Assembly: GCA_910586405.1 (NCBI GenBank)
Contig: CAJUII010000012.1
Span: 3,507-37,753 of the forward strand
Source: an uncultured Lachnospiraceae bacterium
GTDB lineage: Bacteria; Bacillota; Clostridia; Lachnospirales; Lachnospiraceae
DNA length: 34,247 bases
Direction of reading: 5' to 3'
Below the pieces are notes generated by a model. The model was not told the DNA's origin. It worked only from the letters and a program-made list of their open reading frames with translations, and did no database searches. Numbering within the stretch: the first letter of the stretch is position 1; each line of letters starts with the position of its first letter. Position numbers and translations under genes: made by a program. Below are positions 31,772 to 34,247 of this stretch, in pieces.

Positions 31772-32233
31772 ATGGCATCAGAACAGAAAAAGGAAGCATA
31801 TCAAGAGTATGTGAAGCAAACTTCACCAAAGACCAATCTGCCGTTACAGATGGGGAAAGCGTTTATCATGGGAGGTCTGATTTGCTGTGTGGGGCAGTTT
31901 ATCGTCAATATGGCTATAAATCAGTTTGGGATTGAGAAAGATACCGCGGCAGCGTGGTGTTCCATGTTCTTAATTCTCCTGAGCGCGGTACTGACAGGTT
32001 TTAATCTGTATGGAAAATTAGTGAAATGGGGCGGTGCGGGCGCGCTTGTGCCCATCACAGGATTTGCAAATTCCGTCGTGGCGTCGGCGATCGAATACAA
32101 GACGGAAGGGCAGGTGTACGGGATAGGATGTAAGATTTTCACGATTGCAGGACCAGTAATATTGTATGGTATTTTTACAAGCTGGGGATTGGGACTGATC
32201 TACTGGATTGGGAAAATGATGGGGATTTCATGA
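31772..32233 (+). CDS. spoVAC: Stage V sporulation protein AC
   Basis: SpoVAC is the mechanosensitive membrane subunit of the SpoVA channel. The 153-residue protein has a short cytoplasmic start (EAYQEYVKQTSPKTNLP), then membrane segments including AFIMGGLICCVGQFIVNMAI, and the family signature LVKWGGAGALVPITGFANSV followed by VASAIEYKTEGQVYGIG. GGGAGGAG lies about 8 nt before the ATG. The stop codon is part of a perfect terminator stem. spoVAD and spoVAE, which normally follow, are absent; a convergent GH13 gene comes next. Confidence 0.94.
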   Translation: MASEQKKEAYQEYVKQTSPKTNLPLQMGKAFIMGGLICCVGQFIVNMAINQFGIEKDTAAAWCSMFLILLSAVLTGFNLYGKLVKWGGAGALVPITGFANSVVASAIEYKTEGQVYGIGCKIFTIAGPVILYGIFTSWGLGLIYWIGKMMGIS

Positions 32234-32270
32234 AGCAGGGGAAGATTTGCCTTCCCCTGCTTCATTTTTT
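32231..32270. terminator. Perfect bidirectional terminator shared by spoVAC and the GH13 gene
   Basis: A 14-bp perfect stem (32231-32244 with 32251-32264) has a 6-nt loop and a T-run (32265-32270). The spoVAC stop codon TGA forms the stem base. The convergent GH13 gene ends inside the T-run. Confidence 0.92.
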
Positions 32271-34002
32271 AACGGAAGCTCTTGATCCAGTTGATCAGAG
32301 AGTCGTGATATACATTATCGGTGACATCCTTGCGCATCTGGTCGGTGACGGGACCATTTTTCTCCATGATGGCGAGGATTGCTTCCTGAAGTCCGGCTAT
32401 TTTTCCTTTTTCAAAATCTTCTGAAACGGCAGTTTGTGCAGGTGCCGCTGTCGCAGGCGCAGGAGCTGCTGCTTTGTTTGCAGTCGTCTCTGGCGAGGAG
32501 GAAGTGTCAGCCGCAGGTGCTTTCTCTGTGGTTGCGGTCTGCGGAGCACTTGTGCTGTTTTGCGGTGCAGGTTCGACTGGTGCAACCGTCTTAGCTGCAT
32601 CCTCCACATGAAGCTCGACAGGTGTCACACTGGAGAGCTTGTCAGCAGTCTGGTCGGTGACGGGCAGCCAGATCTCACCGGAGTTTGCTTTCACATTGAC
32701 GCAGATATTGCCGTTGTCCACACGAATCTTCTGACCGGAGAGTGCGCCGACGTATTCAGCGGCATTTCTGGCTGGCACGGTCATTGTGAAGTCGCTGTCA
32801 TCATTATTGACGGTGACAACGACACTCTCTCCCTCAAAGTTTCGTGAAAAAGCATACTGGCGGTTCATGAGTTTGAGTTCCCTGTAATCGCCGTAGGACA
32901 GTGCCTTGGACTGTTGTCTGGTGCGTCCCAGTGCGGCGATGAGCGCTGTGAAGGAGTTGTCAGTCAGCGCGTTCTTATAATCTTCGAGATTCAGTGCAGG
33001 CCGCAAGGAAGCGTCGGAGAACTTTTCTTTCTTGCCCTCAATGCCAAACTCTGAGCCATAATATAATGAAGGAATACCCGGCAGTGTATACATGAGGATA
33101 TGCACTGGTGTAAAGTGGGCTTTGTTGTTGAGTTTGGTGTAGATGCGCTCTACATCATGGTTGTCCACAAAGTTGTAGAGCTTGAAGCCGTTCGGGTTGC
33201 TGCTGCCCATCTCGTACAGGCGCTTTACGGTGTGTGCGATCTCAAAGAAATTGTGGTCATTATTTCCGGAATACAGTGCCTTGTGAAGCTGGTAATTTGT
33301 GACAGAGTGCAGAGTGCCTTCGTTGACCCAGCGCGAGTAGTCACCATGGATAACTTCCCCCATCAGCCAGAAGTCTGGCTTGACTTCGTTTGCGACATGG
33401 CGCAGCGCCTTCATGAAATCAAAATCAAGCACGTCCGCTGCGTCAAGACGGATGCCGTCCACGTCAAACTCGCTGACCCAGAAGCGGACAACATCACAGA
33501 TATAGTCCTTCACGGCAGGGTTGCGCTGATTGAGTTTGACGAGCAGGTTATAACCGCCCCAGTTCTCATAGCAGAAGCCGTCGTTGTACTCATTGTTGCC
33601 GCCAAAGTTCACGTTGCAGTACCAGTCTCTGTACTGCGAGCCTTCGCGTTTTTCTTTGATGTCTTTAAATGCAAAGAAATCACGTCCCGTGTGGTTGAAC
33701 ACGCCGTCAAAAATCACTTTGATGTCTTTTTTATGGCATTCTGCCACGAAATTTTTCAGATCTTGATTGTCGCCAAGGCGGCTGTCGAGCTTTTTGTAGT
33801 CTGTCGTCTCATAGCCATGTCCGACAGATTCAAACAATGGTCCGATATAGATGGCGTTACAGCCAATGCTTTTGATGTGGTCAATCCAAGGCAGCAGTGT
33901 ATTTAACCGATGCTCTGGCTCCCCATAAGCGTTTTCCTTGGGCGCCCCTGTCAGTCCCAAAGGATAGATGTGATAAAAGATAGCTTCATCGTACCAAGCC
34001 AT
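32269..34002 (-). CDS. Cytoplasmic GH13 alpha-amylase-family enzyme with low-complexity linker and helical C-terminus
   Basis: The 577-residue protein has no signal peptide and should act on imported maltodextrins or stored glucan. The GH13 regions are FDGVFNH (98-104), DGIRLDAADV with nucleophile Asp187, LMGEV with acid/base Glu216 and FVDNHDVERI with Asp283. The YHIYPLGLTGAP start and YYGSEFGIEG segment resemble cytoplasmic maltogenic amylase/neopullulanase-like enzymes. A beta-domain follows (to about 450). Then come about 70 residues of Ala/Pro/Thr/Ser-rich linker and a charged helical end with DFEKGKIAGLQEAILAIMEK and DSLINWIKSFR, which is not normal for GH13. AAGGGGGATC lies about 8 nt before the ATG. 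The gene has its own promoter at 34089-34117. Confidence 0.9.
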   Translation of the reverse strand: MAWYDEAIFYHIYPLGLTGAPKENAYGEPEHRLNTLLPWIDHIKSIGCNAIYIGPLFESVGHGYETTDYKKLDSRLGDNQDLKNFVAECHKKDIKVIFDGVFNHTGRDFFAFKDIKEKREGSQYRDWYCNVNFGGNNEYNDGFCYENWGGYNLLVKLNQRNPAVKDYICDVVRFWVSEFDVDGIRLDAADVLDFDFMKALRHVANEVKPDFWLMGEVIHGDYSRWVNEGTLHSVTNYQLHKALYSGNNDHNFFEIAHTVKRLYEMGSSNPNGFKLYNFVDNHDVERIYTKLNNKAHFTPVHILMYTLPGIPSLYYGSEFGIEGKKEKFSDASLRPALNLEDYKNALTDNSFTALIAALGRTRQQSKALSYGDYRELKLMNRQYAFSRNFEGESVVVTVNNDDSDFTMTVPARNAAEYVGALSGQKIRVDNGNICVNVKANSGEIWLPVTDQTADKLSSVTPVELHVEDAAKTVAPVEPAPQNSTSAPQTATTEKAPAADTSSSPETTANKAAAPAPATAAPAQTAVSEDFEKGKIAGLQEAILAIMEKNGPVTDQMRKDVTDNVYHDSLINWIKSFR

Positions 34003-34088
34003 TTTTAGATCCCCCTTTATATCTCGTATTTTTAAATATAGTGATAACTGCGGTCGGTATTTTGGGCAGTTATGCGTTTTGACACTTT

Positions 34089-34117
34089 AGTATATCATAT
34101 AAAGGAAGATTGGTCAA
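34089..34117 (-). promoter_or_regulatory. Promoter of the cytoplasmic GH13 gene
   Basis: On the minus strand TTGACC (34112-34117), a 17-nt spacer and TATACT (34089-34094) form a strong sigma-A promoter about 85 nt upstream of the start. Confidence 0.75.
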
Positions 34118-34153
34118 AAATTTAATCACAAAAAAGTGGACGGTTGGTTTTTC

Positions 34154-34182
34154 TTGAAATAGAAATCTGTATAGGCTATACT
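34154..34182 (+). promoter_or_regulatory. Promoter of the gene entering the right edge
   Basis: TTGAAA (34154-34159), a 17-nt spacer and TATACT (34177-34182) lie 22 nt before the start codon at 34205. It is divergent from the GH13 promoter. Confidence 0.7.
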
Positions 34183-34204
34183 ATATTTAAAGAAGGAGAG
34201 CAGA

Positions 34205-34247
34205 ATGGAAGATACAAAAATACAATGGCACGCGGCGTTTGTGTCAG
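34205..34247 (+). CDS. Start of a gene cut by the window edge, possibly Rpn/transposase-nuclease-like
   Basis: AAGAAGGAG lies 7 nt before an ATG that reads MEDTKIQWHAAFVS before the window ends. The short K-I-x-W-H-x-A-F-V start is like that of small nuclease-fold (Rpn/PD-D/EXK-like) proteins common in Lachnospiraceae. Fourteen residues are too few for a firm assignment. The promoter and ribosome-binding site are good, so a gene does start here. Confidence 0.5.
   Translation, partial: MEDTKIQWHAAFVS

Noticed and set aside
33100..33906. 268-codon open frame on the plus strand
   Set aside because: It lies fully antisense to the catalytic part of the GH13 gene, has no ribosome-binding site and no family features.
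1..34247. Integrated mobile element or horizontally acquired island
   Set aside because: No integrase, transposase, tRNA junction or long terminal repeats; the genes are typical of a clostridial core genome.

Overview
The window is chromosomal DNA of an anaerobic, spore-forming and probably motile member of the Clostridia, most likely the family Lachnospiraceae. This rests on a canonical spoIIAA-spoIIAB-sigF operon, spoVAA-AB-AC genes, a sigma-28-type promoter, a GH13 plus maltodextrin ABC transporter locus, DUF975 and FapA (DUF342) proteins, and A/G-rich Shine-Dalgarno sites. I see no phage, insertion sequence, CRISPR array, rRNA or tRNA.

Layout. 1-1.8 kb: the 3' part of prfB with its programmed +1 frameshift site, followed closely by a membrane-anchored zinc-ribbon protein with a possible nuclease-like tail. 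1.8-3.2 kb (minus): a decayed sensor-gene remnant and a DUF975 membrane protein. 3.3-5.7 kb: tex. 5.7-12.3 kb: an AT-rich control region with a LacI/CcpA-type operator, then a maltodextrin-type ABC operon (binding lipoprotein, two permeases, no ATPase) and a lipid-anchored GH13 enzyme. 12.5-13.5 kb: a histidine phosphatase and a small unknown protein. 13.5-15.0 kb (minus): an SH3 surface protein with a Pro/Ser stalk and a very acidic Tyr-rich tail. 15.2-19.5 kb: valS behind a structured leader ending in a strong terminator, then fapA. 19.6-22.5 kb: folC, a 46-residue ORF and a zinc-ribbon/TPR membrane protein. 22.7-24.3 kb: the sigma-F operon. 24.3-25.3 kb: a sigma-28-type promoter driving a charged protein. 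25.4-28.2 kb: trkA-trkH potassium uptake. 28.2-30.6 kb: a PHP phosphoesterase (minus) divergent from an Orn/Lys/Arg decarboxylase. 30.7-32.2 kb: spoVAA-AB-AC. 32.3-34.0 kb (minus): a cytoplasmic GH13 enzyme. The window ends in the first 14 codons of another gene.

How it fits together. The malE-like operon imports maltodextrins cut outside by the lipid-anchored GH13 enzyme; the cytoplasmic GH13 enzyme at 32-34 kb could process the imported sugars. The sigma-F and SpoVA genes are neighbours in Bacillus but are separated here by about 6.3 kb of potassium-transport and decarboxylase genes. spoVAD and spoVAE do not follow spoVAC.

Most unusual signals: (1) two copies of a structured, covarying hairpin element of about 54 nt, each starting right after a terminator U-tract (19551 and 22560); (2) an unclassified valS leader with mutually exclusive structures; (3) a near-perfect sigma-28 promoter between sigF and the next gene; (4) several odd fusions and tails (zinc ribbon with nuclease-like domain, SH3 with acidic repeats, GH13 with low-complexity linker and helical end).
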